A DNA stretch of 64,000 bases. It comes from Clostridia bacterium. GTDB taxonomy: Bacteria > Bacillota_A > Clostridia > Oscillospirales > CAG-272. Both the position numbers and the translations under genes were made by a program. How positions within the stretch are numbered: the stretch's first letter is position 1; every line of letters begins with the position of its first letter. The notes beneath the pieces are model-generated. The model made no database searches and was not told the origin of the DNA. It worked only from the letters and a program-made list of their open reading frames with translations. Below, in pieces: positions 26,119 to 35,249 of the stretch. The DNA is taken from the NCBI GenBank assembly GCA_017501175.1, contig JAFVXK010000016.1:3911-67910 (forward strand), in the 5' to 3' direction.

Positions 26119-27408
26119 ATGAAAAGCATTAATGCAATAAAGGACGAAAACAAGCTGGGGCGCATTCTTTACATAATTCAGGCCACGCTAGAGTATTTCA
26201 TAACTACGCTAGCGGGTGGCGCATACCTTGCAAAGCTCACGACGACAATAGGAATCCCCGACGACGTAACGGCAATTCTCTCGGCAACCGTTTCACTTGG
26301 CGTCGCCTTTCAGCTCTTCGCCCTGGTTATACCGCGTAATAAGAGGGCAAAGCGCTTCGTTATCCCCTGGTCGCTCGTGTATCAGCTTCTTTTCACGTTT
26401 ATGTACCTCGTCCCGATATTCGATTTATCGAGGGAGGCAAAAACTGCAATTCTCCTCGTCATTCTAATATCCTGTCAGATAATCCAGAACGTCATAAGCT
26501 CGCACAAGACCACCCTCTTTATGAGCTCGGTAGATGAGCACAGACGAGGCGTATTCACCGCCGTAAAGGAAATAACCTCACTTTTGTCTGGCGTAGTATT
26601 CTTCTACGTTATCGGCGTAATCGTTGACACCTTTGAGGCGGCTGGAAATCTCACAGGAGCGTTCATTACGCTCGGAATAGTAATATTTGCTCTCACCGTC
26701 CTGCACACCCTCTCGATTATCCTTAAAAAAGAGCCCGAGATTGAAAATGCAGACAAAAAGCAGGAGAGCCTCGCCAAGCAGATAAAGGACGTCATAGGCG
26801 ACAAAAATCTCTGGCGAGTAATGCCCGTTGCGATTCTCTGGGCGGTTGGAGAAAGCATCTCCACCCCATTCTACGGTACGTTCCAAATCAGCGACCTCGG
26901 ATTTACTATGGTTATGGTAACCGTCCTATCCGCAGTAGCCTCGGTTGCAAGAGTCTGCTTCTCGATTCCCTTTGGCAAATTTGCCGATAAATATTCCTAC
27001 GTAAAGCTACTCGGACTTTGCTATCCAATAGCAGCTGTCGGAGTATTATGCAACGTCTTTGCAAACGGAGAGATTGGAATCTATCTCTTTTCTATTTACA
27101 GCATACTACACTCTATCTCGCAAGCAGGAATTAACGGCGCGGCAATAAATCTCGTTTACGACGCCGTCCCCTATGAAAAGCGCGTCGGCGCGCTGGCGCT
27201 TCGCGGCGCGGTTGCAGGACTTCTCGGCTTTCTCTCGACGCTCGCTGTTCGTCCGCTCGTTCAGTACATACAGGCAAACGGCAATAGCTTCCTCGGTATG
27301 AACGTCTACGCACAGCAGGTTCTGTCGGCGATGTCCTTCATAATCCTTATCATAAACATAATATACGTCAACACCGCTCTCCGCAAATTCAAGCGCGTAT
27401 ACGACTAA
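26119..27408 (+). CDS. MFS-type transporter
   Basis: 429 residues with about 12 hydrophobic segments. The central loop (residues 205-240, KKEPEIENADKKQE) divides two six-helix halves. FGKFADKYSYVKLLG resembles the second-half MFS loop motif. Substrate unknown. The ATG at 26119 has TGGAG eight bases before it. It is transcribed alone from a clear sigma-A promoter and convergent with the spore-coat-type gene; a shared terminator lies between. Confidence 0.75.
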   Translation: MKSINAIKDENKLGRILYIIQATLEYFITTLAGGAYLAKLTTTIGIPDDVTAILSATVSLGVAFQLFALVIPRNKRAKRFVIPWSLVYQLLFTFMYLVPIFDLSREAKTAILLVILISCQIIQNVISSHKTTLFMSSVDEHRRGVFTAVKEITSLLSGVVFFYVIGVIVDTFEAAGNLTGAFITLGIVIFALTVLHTLSIILKKEPEIENADKKQESLAKQIKDVIGDKNLWRVMPVAILWAVGESISTPFYGTFQISDLGFTMVMVTVLSAVASVARVCFSIPFGKFADKYSYVKLLGLCYPIAAVGVLCNVFANGEIGIYLFSIYSILHSISQAGINGAAINLVYDAVPYEKRVGALALRGAVAGLLGFLSTLAVRPLVQYIQANGNSFLGMNVYAQQVLSAMSFIILIINIIYVNTALRKFKRVYD

Positions 27409-27410
27409 AA

Positions 27411-27428
27411 TGTAAACCTTGATTTACA
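27411..27428. repeat. TGTAAA-N6-TTTACA palindrome, site 1
   Basis: TGTAAACCTTGATTTACA, directly after the MFS stop codon. Matching palindromes lie at 19109-19126 and 59564-59581, and a near match in trmO at 11458-11475. Confidence 0.6.
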
Positions 27429-27429
27429 A

Positions 27430-27464
27430 AAAGAGGCTGTTTTTTCCAACAGCCTCTTTCTTTT
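27430..27464. terminator. Bidirectional terminator
   Basis: AAAGAGGCTGTT pairs with AACAGCCTCTTT across a short T-rich loop, followed by TCTTTTATTT. It serves the MFS gene and the convergent SPOCS gene. Confidence 0.9.
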
Positions 27465-29016
27465 ATTTGATTATAAGCCTATCGACGCCGCGAAGCGAGG
27501 CGGGTGCGCTCTTGTCGGCTACCGCCGATTCGGTCAGAGCGTTGTCAATGGCGATTTTCTCGGTTGTGGTATGGAATTTGCGCGCCACCGAGAAGAGCGT
27601 ATCGTCTGCGTCGGGATAATATACGTATATTGTCTTTCCGTCAAAGGACTCAAATACCTCCTCAGTCGCTTCAATAGACGCAAGCGTCTTGTAGCTTTTT
27701 TTCTCATAGACCGCAGCATCAAGCATAACCGTAGCGCTAAGGCAGACGTTATCTCCGTCAATATGCCCCTCTGCAAAGCAGATTCTCGGCATAATCTCGC
27801 TGCGTATTTCAGCGTTCTTGCCCGTATTGAGAGCAATTTCCTTCGTAAGCTTCGCAACGTGCTTTAAGGGAAGATAGGTTACAGCAGAATCCTCGTTAAC
27901 TTCACACGCTACCCCACTAAACCTTATATCACAGTTAACCCTAATGCCGCCCTCGCAGGCTTCAACACTGCTTACGCCGACCTCTGCCCCTACCGAAAGC
28001 AAATGTCTTATACCAATAAGTGAAAGCGACTCAAGAGTTGCCGCGCTCTCTATCTTTTCAGAAACGGCAGAAGCGTAGATGAGCTCCTCAACCTCAAGCT
28101 CGGTGTGCTCGGTCCTAGTTCCTCTGTCCTTCATATATCCGTCCGTAATCACAGTCGCCTCGCGGTTTCCGAGCGCTGTGGGAGTATATTCAACTATAAG
28201 AGATGCCGTCAAGGACGTTCCCGTGTCGGTTGGATTACGGTTAAGCTTCAGCGAGGTAGCGTAGGCATCGCACACCGCATACATTCCGTCGGCAAGGCTC
28301 TCTGCCGAAAAGCTCTCTGCAAACGGTATCTCACGCTTCATAAGATACACGGGCTCGTCGCCGCATTTGACAAGCGCACTCACGGTATGCTCACCCGATA
28401 CCCATATCTCGCCGTCCTTTACGCGACACTCCTCAACGACACTGTCAACCGCGCTGTAAGGAATTTCAATCTCGTCGCTTATCGCACCCTCAAGGAAGGT
28501 AAGCTCCTCTGCGTACTCGCGCTCGACACTCTCGCAAATAACGGTATCCGCAACGAGTATGCTGTCGGTAGCGACCTCAATCTCACCGCCGTCAACCAAT
28601 CCGCACACCTCACTGTCGCGCTCTGATACCTCTGTGAGATTTACCTCGATTTTCGCCTTTGCCGATATTTTTCTCGGGCCGAGAAGACGCATTGAATACC
28701 CTTGCGTAGAAGTGTGAGCGCTCACTCCGATAAGTCCGTCGCTGGAGAGCTGCTCGGTTGCCTCGTAATCCTCGGAAAACTCCGCCGAGGAAAGACGGTT
28801 CTCGGAATCCATATAAACCATCTTAAAATGTACCGTTCCCGATACGCAGGCGTCTTCCCCGTTCATATACGTGGGAAGCGGCACGGCGCGCGCCTCGGTG
28901 AAGAGAATTTTTCTCACCTCGCCAAGATAATCGGGAAGAATATAATCGCAGGAAACGTCCACAGAGAGCTCGCGCGCACTCGCCCTGCGATAGCTTCTGT
29001 TGCTGTCGTTGAACAT
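27463..29016 (-). CDS. SPOCS (DUF3794) and LysM domain spore-envelope-type protein
   Basis: 517 residues from the ATG at 29016, which has GGAGG upstream; an upstream in-frame extension runs through repeat DNA and is rejected. At least two DUF3794/SPOCS-like repeats are seen (about 25-130 and 170-290, with VSCDYILPDYLGEVRKIL and related strands; a third region at 330-440). A C-terminal LysM-like motif follows (IYVYYPDADDTLFSVARKFHTT, then IAIDNAL). This matches clostridial DUF3794-LysM proteins tied to spore coat assembly (SpoVID/SafA-like role). No signal peptide, consistent with mother-cell coat deposition. Confidence 0.85.
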   Translation of the reverse strand: MFNDSNRSYRRASARELSVDVSCDYILPDYLGEVRKILFTEARAVPLPTYMNGEDACVSGTVHFKMVYMDSENRLSSAEFSEDYEATEQLSSDGLIGVSAHTSTQGYSMRLLGPRKISAKAKIEVNLTEVSERDSEVCGLVDGGEIEVATDSILVADTVICESVEREYAEELTFLEGAISDEIEIPYSAVDSVVEECRVKDGEIWVSGEHTVSALVKCGDEPVYLMKREIPFAESFSAESLADGMYAVCDAYATSLKLNRNPTDTGTSLTASLIVEYTPTALGNREATVITDGYMKDRGTRTEHTELEVEELIYASAVSEKIESAATLESLSLIGIRHLLSVGAEVGVSSVEACEGGIRVNCDIRFSGVACEVNEDSAVTYLPLKHVAKLTKEIALNTGKNAEIRSEIMPRICFAEGHIDGDNVCLSATVMLDAAVYEKKSYKTLASIEATEEVFESFDGKTIYVYYPDADDTLFSVARKFHTTTEKIAIDNALTESAVADKSAPASLRGVDRLIIK

Positions 29017-29335
29017 AAAAAAACCTCCATTACCGTTTTTTATAACAGTATGAAGGCTTTTTTGAAAATATGCATACCACGCCGTATGGGCGAGAAAGTT
29101 GGGAGGAAATTCGTTCTTTCCTCGACTCGAAGCCCAGACGTTTTTTGAGCAGGAAGATTTGAGACAAAGGTGTGGGTTCTTCGTTCCGAAGCTGTATTTA
29201 CATACAGCGAGCGGGCGAAAACGCGCAGATTTGCCCAAAGCTTCAGCCTATGGGCGAGAAATTTGGGAGGAAGCTCGTTCTTTCCTCGACTCGAAGGCGT
29301 ATTTACATACGTCGAGTGGCAGAGAACGGAAGTGT
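29017..29335. repeat. Cluster of structured intergenic repeats (copies B, C, D)
   Basis: The 319-bp gap upstream of the SPOCS gene is filled by repeats. TATGGGCGAGAAA-TTGGGAGGAA followed by TCGTTCTTTCCTCGACTCGAAG occurs at 29086-29132 and again at 29249-29296. A hairpin unit CTGTATTTACATACAG lies at 29191-29206 and CGTATTTACATACG at 29298-29311, with different but pairing stem bases. The last unit forms a longer imperfect palindrome with TTTACCCAAAATTACCGCCCATA, which overlaps the 3' end of hprK. Confidence 0.65.
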
Positions 29336-30274
29336 TTACCCAAAATTACCGCCCATAGATTCCATGAGGCGCTTGTTGAATTCCTCTGCCGTGTTGTAAC
29401 CCATTCTTTTCTGCCTGTTGTTCATCGCGGCAACCTCTATTACTACCGAAAGGTTTCTGCCGGGGCAGACGGGGAGAACTATGCTCGGTACTTTTATGCC
29501 GAGAATGTCGGTCTTTTCCTCGTCAAGACCGAGGCGGTCATACATCTTGTCCTTTTGCCAGGGCTCAAGATTGATAACGAGGTCAATCTTCTCTGTTTCC
29601 TTGACAGCTCCCATACCGAAAAGGCGGCGCACGTCAACGATGCCTATACCGCGAAGCTCAACGTAATGCCTGATAAGCTCAGGCGCTCTTCCGACGAGGG
29701 TTGTCGCCGAAACTCTTTTGATTTCAACCGCGTCGTCGGCAATAAGTCTGTGACCGCGCTTGAGAAGCTCTATTGCGGTTTCGCTCTTTCCTACTCCGGA
29801 ATCTCCGAGGAGCAAAATGCCCTCGCCGTAAACCTCGACAAGAACGCCGTGACGGGTAATTCGCGGACCGAGCTCGACGTTAAGGAAGGCTATAAGAGCC
29901 GCCATAAAATCAGAGGTTCTCTCGGGGGTGCGAAGAAGCGGAACCTTGTATTTTGCCGCAAGTCCTATCGTTTCCGGCTGAATCTCTATTGACGATGTGA
30001 CGACAACTCCGACTGGTGCTGAACGAAAGAAATCCTCAAGCCGTCTTTCGCGCTCCTCACGCGGAAGCTGCGCGAGGAAAAGGTTCTCTACCTTTCCTAT
30101 TATCTGAAGTCTTGCCTGCTCGTAATGGTCGTAGAAGCCAACCATCTGAAGTCCCGGACGGTTAACGCGCGAGCAGGAAATAAGTATATCATCGGGTAGC
30201 TCGGGAAGATAAACTGTTTCAAGGTCAAATGCATTTATTACCTTTGTTAGAGTAACGGTATTAAGCTCTTCCAT
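29336..30274 (-). CDS. hprK: HPr kinase/phosphorylase
   Basis: 312 residues from the ATG at 30274 (AAAGGG upstream). N-terminal MurF-like domain (1-130), then the kinase domain with the P-loop GDSGVGKSE, the following RGHRLIADDAVEI, the K3-loop and the C-terminal signature PGRNLSVVIEVAAMNNRQK. It phosphorylates or dephosphorylates HPr at Ser46, the centre of carbon catabolite repression in Firmicutes. Its last codons form one arm of the intergenic palindrome at 29249-29357. Transcribed away from the GDPD gene. Confidence 0.96.
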   Translation of the reverse strand: MEELNTVTLTKVINAFDLETVYLPELPDDILISCSRVNRPGLQMVGFYDHYEQARLQIIGKVENLFLAQLPREERERRLEDFFRSAPVGVVVTSSIEIQPETIGLAAKYKVPLLRTPERTSDFMAALIAFLNVELGPRITRHGVLVEVYGEGILLLGDSGVGKSETAIELLKRGHRLIADDAVEIKRVSATTLVGRAPELIRHYVELRGIGIVDVRRLFGMGAVKETEKIDLVINLEPWQKDKMYDRLGLDEEKTDILGIKVPSIVLPVCPGRNLSVVIEVAAMNNRQKRMGYNTAEEFNKRLMESMGGNFG

Positions 30275-30364
30275 AGTTTTTTGCCCTTTCTTTTCTTTAT
30301 CAGGTATTATTTTATCATATATTTTCTTTAATTGCAACAATATTTTTGTTAAATCCGTCCGTCT

Positions 30365-30394
30365 GTTGATTTTTCCTTTCAAATATGCTACAAT
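30365..30394 (+). promoter_or_regulatory. Promoter of the GDPD gene
   Basis: TTGATT (30365-30370), 18-bp spacer, TACAAT (30389-30394), 38 bp before the ATG. Confidence 0.6.
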
Positions 30395-30431
30395 TATGAT
30401 GCCAAAATGAAAAACCGAAGGGGGCCTCAAA

Positions 30432-31454
30432 ATGAACGCAAAGCGAAAGCTCATAGCAGCAATTCTTGCCGCAGTAATTCTTCTTGTCGCGGCTTATACC
30501 GTAATAACGCTTCTTCCGCGAGGAATGAACTATCCTTTAGACAACCCCATGATGAAGGACGACGACCTTCCTATTCTTATAGCTCACGGAGGCGGAAATC
30601 AGGAATTCCCCGACAACACGCTCGAGGCGTTTTACAACGCTTACAGCGTTGACTCGCGGGTTATGATGGAAACCGACGTCAGCATAACGAAGGACGGCGT
30701 TCTAATTCTTTCCCACGACACAACTCTCGACAGAAAGACCAACGTGACGGGCAATATCTCGGATTGGAATTACTCCGACCTTATTTCAGAGGAGGTAGAT
30801 TTCGGCTACCAAAACCCCACCGATGACGGCAAGCTTTCTGGCAAACGTCAAAAATACAAAGACGGCGACGGAAATGCGAAAACTCCGCTCGACGTCACCT
30901 ATCCCGAAGGAATTTCGGCAAGACACGAGTCTGTCTTTCTTGCTACGACGCTTGAGGAGCTTATAGTCACCTTCCCCGAAAACAGGATTAACGTTGAAAT
31001 CAAGCAATCGGGCGAGCTTGGAATAAAAGCGCTTGGCGAGGCGCTCCGCCTTCTTGAAAAGCACGACGCGTACGATAGGGTAGTTCTCGCGAGCTTCCAC
31101 TCGGAAATTTACGACGAGTTTATAAGGCTCTCGGCAGAGGAGCTTGTCCCTCATGAATTTATGTACTCGCCCTGTACCGAGGGGGTAATCAAATATTTCC
31201 TTCTCCACGCGCTCGGACTTGACGTTTTCTTTAAAGACGGAATATGCGTGTTCCAGATTCCCACCGAGGAATACGGCATAAGCCTTGCTACAAAGAGCCT
31301 TGTTAAAAACGCTCACAGCCATAACGTTGCCGTACATTATTGGACCGTCAACGAAAAGGACGAAATGCGTCACCTCGTAGATATCGGCGCTGACGGAATT
31401 ATGACCGATTTTCCCCACAGACTTGCCGAGGTTTATTCCGAATACGGCGAATGA
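30432..31454 (+). CDS. Membrane-anchored glycerophosphodiester phosphodiesterase family protein
   Basis: 340 residues. A single N-terminal membrane anchor (residues 6-28) precedes a GDPD TIM barrel facing outside. LIAHGGGNQEFPDNTLEAF contains the catalytic His and the substrate loop (Asn replaces the common Glu of HRG..ENT), then METDVSITKDGVLILSHD with metal ligands and the second His, VEIKQ, and a WTVNEKDEM...GADGIMTDFP end. The HGGG in place of HRG is a mild departure. The role would be cleavage of glycerophosphodiesters or lipoteichoic-acid-type phosphodiesters outside the membrane. Confidence 0.87.
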   Translation: MNAKRKLIAAILAAVILLVAAYTVITLLPRGMNYPLDNPMMKDDDLPILIAHGGGNQEFPDNTLEAFYNAYSVDSRVMMETDVSITKDGVLILSHDTTLDRKTNVTGNISDWNYSDLISEEVDFGYQNPTDDGKLSGKRQKYKDGDGNAKTPLDVTYPEGISARHESVFLATTLEELIVTFPENRINVEIKQSGELGIKALGEALRLLEKHDAYDRVVLASFHSEIYDEFIRLSAEELVPHEFMYSPCTEGVIKYFLLHALGLDVFFKDGICVFQIPTEEYGISLATKSLVKNAHSHNVAVHYWTVNEKDEMRHLVDIGADGIMTDFPHRLAEVYSEYGE

Positions 31455-31470
31455 TTTTTGAGGGTTATTC

Positions 31471-31499
31471 TTGATTTCTTAACATTTTTATAGTAAAAT
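31471..31499 (+). promoter_or_regulatory. Promoter of the lipoprotein gene
   Basis: TTGATT (31471-31476), 17-bp spacer, TAAAAT (31494-31499), 29 bp before the ATG at 31528. Confidence 0.6.
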
Positions 31500-31527
31500 T
31501 ATAAAAACGGCTTTTTTGAGGCATTTT

Positions 31528-32652
31528 ATGAAAAAAATATTTTGCATTATCCTAATAATATCCGCGCTTCTCTCTCTTTCGGCGTGCGACGGCTACTACG
31601 AGCCGGTTGAAAGCACCGAGGAGGAGGCTCGCGTAATAATGACGCTCTCCCTCGACGGCAAGACCTACGAGGTGCGCTATGAGCTATACCGTGCTATGTT
31701 TTTAACCTACAAGGCATCGGTTGACGGCGGCGACGCGAGCGTATGGACGGGCGAGGGACGCGAGGCTTATATTGAAAAAATACACGGAATAATAGTCGAG
31801 CGCGTAACCGACATATACGCGGCGCTTCACCTGTGCGATAAGGTAGGCATAAACCTGTATTCAAAAGCAGTTGAAAAGGAAATTAAGGAATACGTTAAAT
31901 CGAGTGTCGAGGGCGGTATTTACGACGGCGAGGTTCTCGGCGGATATAACAGCTACGAGGAGTATCTCTCTGCTCTTGCAAAGCTCGGTCTTAACTATTC
32001 GGTGCAGGAGCTGATTTTGCGCTACGCGATAGCTATCAACAAGCTGAACGCGTATTACGCGGGCGAGGCAGGCGACGGATACCTTGACGATACTCTCTCG
32101 GGCGGCACTATAAAGTACACCGACGAGGACATTGAGGACTTCTACTACTCATACGACTCTGTAAGATATATGCTTGCATTCGTTCAGTCCAAATACGAGG
32201 GCGCGTATGAAAGAGCCGTCCGTCTGCGCGAAAAGATGCTTGAGGCTGAGGGCGACGACGAGGCAGTTGCGATAGCGATAGTTTCAAGCTCCATTTCGGC
32301 AACCGAGGACGTTATGCGCGGCGTCGTAATAGGAAAATACAGTCTGGACGAGGAAAATTACCGCGCTATGACCGAAGCCGCGTTCAACACTAATCTCGGA
32401 CGCGTCAGCGAAATCGTGGAAATCACGGCAGGCGAGGAGCCGGGCTATTATATTCTCTACCCCATCTTGAAGACCGAGGAGCACTTTGAAGAATGCCATG
32501 ACGAGATAGTCACAGCCTACGTCGAAAACGAGATAGGCAAGCTTTTATACGACGTCCAAGCAGCCCTCACCGAAGGTGCTCGCGGCTCGGAGCTTCTCGA
32601 CTCCCTTGACTACTCAAAAATTGCCTATCCAGAGGTGGCACTGAAAAATTGA
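31528..32652 (+). CDS. Lipoprotein, SurA/PrsA-N-like helical protein, unknown function
   Basis: 374 residues. A lipoprotein signal peptide with lipobox LSLSAC puts Cys near residue 20. The rest is acidic and helical. DGKTYEVRYELYRAMFLTYKAS near the mature start and later EKEIKEYVKSSVEGG resemble the chaperone-like N region of PrsA/SurA foldases, but no convincing rotamase domain is visible. It is therefore possibly an extracytoplasmic chaperone (inference). GAGG precedes the ATG at 31528. Its stop overlaps the start of the next gene, and spoIVB follows further downstream. Confidence 0.6.
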   Translation: MKKIFCIILIISALLSLSACDGYYEPVESTEEEARVIMTLSLDGKTYEVRYELYRAMFLTYKASVDGGDASVWTGEGREAYIEKIHGIIVERVTDIYAALHLCDKVGINLYSKAVEKEIKEYVKSSVEGGIYDGEVLGGYNSYEEYLSALAKLGLNYSVQELILRYAIAINKLNAYYAGEAGDGYLDDTLSGGTIKYTDEDIEDFYYSYDSVRYMLAFVQSKYEGAYERAVRLREKMLEAEGDDEAVAIAIVSSSISATEDVMRGVVIGKYSLDEENYRAMTEAAFNTNLGRVSEIVEITAGEEPGYYILYPILKTEEHFEECHDEIVTAYVENEIGKLLYDVQAALTEGARGSELLDSLDYSKIAYPEVALKN

Positions 32653-33122
32653 AACGCTATAAGCAAGTCCAAATACACGGCGGCGCACTCACCGCCCCGA
32701 CAGGCGAGGTAATAAGCCTCGACGGATTTTTCGAGGCACTAGAATATCTTTCCGAGCGCGAACAAACGATGCTCACCGAAATATCCGAGGATATGGATAA
32801 AAGAGGATTTCTGCTTCTTTCCTTTGATATGACGGCGCGTCTTTTTATGCAGATTTCCTCGCTTATCCCCTCACCCGTGTTAAAAATAAGCCTCAAGGGC
32901 GGTGAGCTTTGCATCTTGGTTTGCAACAGAGATGGGCTTTCCATTCCCGAGCGAGCGGTGCTTAAACTCTCAAAAGCCGCATTTCTCGCAGGCTTTGGCG
33001 CTGTCCCCTCTGAAAGCGGGGTTTCTCTTACGGCACTCGTCAGAGTTGACCGCGAGCTTGCGGTATATGCGCTCTCCCCCGCGCGTCTTGTGGAGCTTTT
33101 CAAAAAATATTTCAAAGAATAA
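32649..33122 (+). CDS. Hypothetical protein coupled to the lipoprotein gene
   Basis: 157 residues from a TTG at 32649 that overlaps the preceding TGA, so translation is probably coupled. No recognised family. Features are a short basic N terminus, a mostly alpha/beta pattern, no membrane segment and a basic C-terminal helix (LVELFKKYFKE). Codon use matches the flanking chromosome, which supports a real gene. It may act with the lipoprotein. Confidence 0.55.
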   Translation: MKRYKQVQIHGGALTAPTGEVISLDGFFEALEYLSEREQTMLTEISEDMDKRGFLLLSFDMTARLFMQISSLIPSPVLKISLKGGELCILVCNRDGLSIPERAVLKLSKAAFLAGFGAVPSESGVSLTALVRVDRELAVYALSPARLVELFKKYFKE

Positions 33123-33314
33123 TTTTTCAAAATGCGTCTTTGCCCACAGGGCAAGGGCGCGTTAATTTTTTTAGCCTTTTTTAAAATTTATTCCTTAAAT
33201 TGTTACTCATACGAGCAGCCCTTTTCGCGCAAATTATTTACAGTGAAATTTCCGATTAACGCGGAAGTTATCCTATTTATTATACTTGCAAATTTTAAAC
33301 GGAGGGTTCAAAAA

Positions 33315-34403
33315 ATGAGAAAAACAAAAGCCGCCGCCGTGTTGCTTTTCATATATATCTTTTCGCTTTTATTCGGAAATATGAGTGTTTTTGCAAAGGA
33401 GGCTTCCGCGACGTCCGGCGAGGCTGTCGAATGTGACCTGAAGCTCTCGTCGCGCCTTTGGGAGCTGCTTTTCGGAAAAAGCGAGGAGGCATCGGGCGAG
33501 GGGAGGCTAATGCTCTGCCCCGGCGGTGACGTATTCGGGGCAAAGATAGTGCAAAAATACGTCAGTATAACAAGCGTCGGGGATAATAGGAAGGTTAAAG
33601 AGGGCGACCTGCTTATAAAAATTAACGGTGAAAGTGTTAACAGCATAAGCGACGTCAAAAAAGTCGTCGCCAACTCCTGCGGAAAGCCGCAGAAGCTGAC
33701 GCTTCTGCGCTCGGGCGAGGAGCTTTGCGTCGAGGTGACGCCTAAAAGCGAGGACGGCGAATGGCATCTAGGGCTCGGACTGCGCGACGGCGCTGCTGGT
33801 ATCGGAACGGTTACCTTTATTGATAAGGAAACCGGCGTTTTCGGCGGTCTTGGCCACGCTATCTGCGACAAGGACACGGGTGAAGTCATAGAAATGCGCT
33901 CGGGCGTTGCGACCGAGGTCGTGCTCGGCGGAGTAAAGAAAGGAACTGCCGGAAATCCCGGTGAGCTTACGGGTGTTTTGACGAGTGAGGTCCGTGGCGA
34001 GCTCTATAAAAACTGCGAGTGCGGTATTTTCGGAAGACTTAACCCGAAGGAGCTCGAAGGACTGACAGAGGTTGAGGTCGGAAAAAAGGAAGAGCTTCAC
34101 GAGGGAAAGGCGGAAATAATATCCACAATCAAAAACGGAAAAACCGCTCACTTTGACGTTGAAATACACGATATCGACCTCGACGCTACGGGCAATAAAT
34201 GCTTCAAAATCAAGGTGACCGACGAGGCGCTTATCGCCCTCAACGGCGGCATCGTCCGCGGTATGTCGGGCTCAAGCGTCCTGCAGGACGGCAAGCTCGT
34301 CGGCGCTGTCACTCACGTCCTCGTCGCAGACCCAACCGAAGGCTACGGAATATTTATAGAGAATATGCTCGACGCGGCACAGACAATGCCAAAGGCGGCA
34401 TAA
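33315..34403 (+). CDS. spoIVB: SpoIVB serine peptidase (S55), with element-derived 3' end
   Basis: 362 residues from the ATG at 33315 (GGAGGG upstream; a longer in-frame extension lacks a ribosome site). N-terminal membrane anchor, a PDZ domain (about 70-150, VKEGDLLIKINGESV), then the S55 peptidase domain with catalytic His181 in GGLGHAIC and Ser318 in GMSGS. SpoIVB signals from forespore to mother cell by cleaving SpoIVFA to activate sigma-K. From the Ser318 codon on, the 3' end exists twice more downstream (38308-38450 and 39938-40083). Those copies suggest this 3' end was supplied by an integrated element. VLQDG here replaces the usual PIIQNG that copy 3 keeps. Confidence 0.95.
   Translation: MRKTKAAAVLLFIYIFSLLFGNMSVFAKEASATSGEAVECDLKLSSRLWELLFGKSEEASGEGRLMLCPGGDVFGAKIVQKYVSITSVGDNRKVKEGDLLIKINGESVNSISDVKKVVANSCGKPQKLTLLRSGEELCVEVTPKSEDGEWHLGLGLRDGAAGIGTVTFIDKETGVFGGLGHAICDKDTGEVIEMRSGVATEVVLGGVKKGTAGNPGELTGVLTSEVRGELYKNCECGIFGRLNPKELEGLTEVEVGKKEELHEGKAEIISTIKNGKTAHFDVEIHDIDLDATGNKCFKIKVTDEALIALNGGIVRGMSGSSVLQDGKLVGAVTHVLVADPTEGYGIFIENMLDAAQTMPKAA
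34264..34273 (+). other. Putative attachment-site core within spoIVB (attL-like)
   Basis: TGTCGGGCTC spans the catalytic Met-Ser-Gly-Ser codons. Identical 10-mers lie at 38308-38317 and 39938-39947. Each is the left limit of homology with spoIVB; upstream of it the three loci differ. Confidence 0.7.
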
Positions 34404-34452
34404 AGCAAAGGCAATATCATCCTTTTGGGGAATGATATTGCCTTTGCTTTAT
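34402..34452. terminator. Terminator of spoIVB, also of the convergent AraC gene
   Basis: Stem AAAGCAAAGGCAATATCAT (34402-34420) with 34432-34450. The core GGCAATATCA is conserved in the terminators after repeat copies 2 and 3. Confidence 0.92.
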
Positions 34453-35249
34453 TTTCTAAAAAGTTGCTTTTTAAACTCATTGGGAGTGCATCCGACTTTT
34501 TTCTTAAAAAAACGAACGAAATAGCTTATATCGTCAAAGCCGCACTTACTTGCTACCTCTGTAACGGTGTAATATCCGCAATTCAAGTATTCTTTGGCTA
34601 AATTCAGACGGATCAAATCACGGTAGGCAATAGGAGATTCGGTGTAGAACCTTGCCCACTCACGTCTGAAATTGGTAACGCTCATGCTCGAAAGATAGGC
34701 AAGCTGCTCAAGTCGAATCGGTTTGTCAAAATTTTTCTCGATATATTCTTTCGCATTTTGCAGTCTTTGTTTTGAGGTGTTGGGTATGGGTGTTAGATAA
34801 TTCAAATACAAGAGGGAAAGCAGCTCGTAAAAAGCACTCGTAGCTTGCATTTCGTATCCATAAGCCTTTTGATTCCAAACATCGACCAATTTTTTGAAGA
34901 GTCTTTCAAGCGGTTGTGTATTTTCATTTCGTAACAAATACTGCGAGGCTTCAAGGGTTTGAAGTGCCGAGTGTTCCTTGTAAATATCAAAATTGACCGT
35001 ATAGTGCCGAAACGGTTTTCCTGTAACGATGGTATACGAGGATTCGGGGGATGCGAAAAAGATATCTCCCGAAACAACTTTGATGCGTTCTCCTCTCCCA
35101 AAACGGTACTCCGCTTCTCCCTCAAGCGCATATATCAAACCATAAGAGCCTCTGCCGTGAGGGTATTCGCATTTTCTCATCTCATCCAGTGTATATTCGT
35201 GAGCAACATAAATTTTTTTGATATCAATATAAGGGTGATCGGTAAACAT
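34449..35249 (-). CDS. AraC-family regulator (island cargo)
   Basis: 266 residues from the ATG at 35249 (AAAGGAGC upstream). Cupin-like sensing domain (1-150, with the YGLIYALEGEAEYRFGRGERI strands), then two HTH units (IRLEQLAYLSSMSVTNFRREWARF and VTEVASKCGFDDISYFVRFFKKKVG). Divergent from the isomerase-SASA operon at 35405, which it probably controls. It starts the first cargo segment of the spoIVB island; its end shares the spoIVB terminator. Codon use is more A+T-rich (GAT, AAA, ATA) than in flanking genes. Confidence 0.88.
   Translation of the reverse strand: MFTDHPYIDIKKIYVAHEYTLDEMRKCEYPHGRGSYGLIYALEGEAEYRFGRGERIKVVSGDIFFASPESSYTIVTGKPFRHYTVNFDIYKEHSALQTLEASQYLLRNENTQPLERLFKKLVDVWNQKAYGYEMQATSAFYELLSLLYLNYLTPIPNTSKQRLQNAKEYIEKNFDKPIRLEQLAYLSSMSVTNFRREWARFYTESPIAYRDLIRLNLAKEYLNCGYYTVTEVASKCGFDDISYFVRFFKKKVGCTPNEFKKQLFRK

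Noticed and set aside
29017..29238. N-terminal extension of the SPOCS gene to 29238
   Set aside because: The extra 74 codons run through the intergenic repeats and do not resemble a protein; GGAGG sits before the ATG at 29016.
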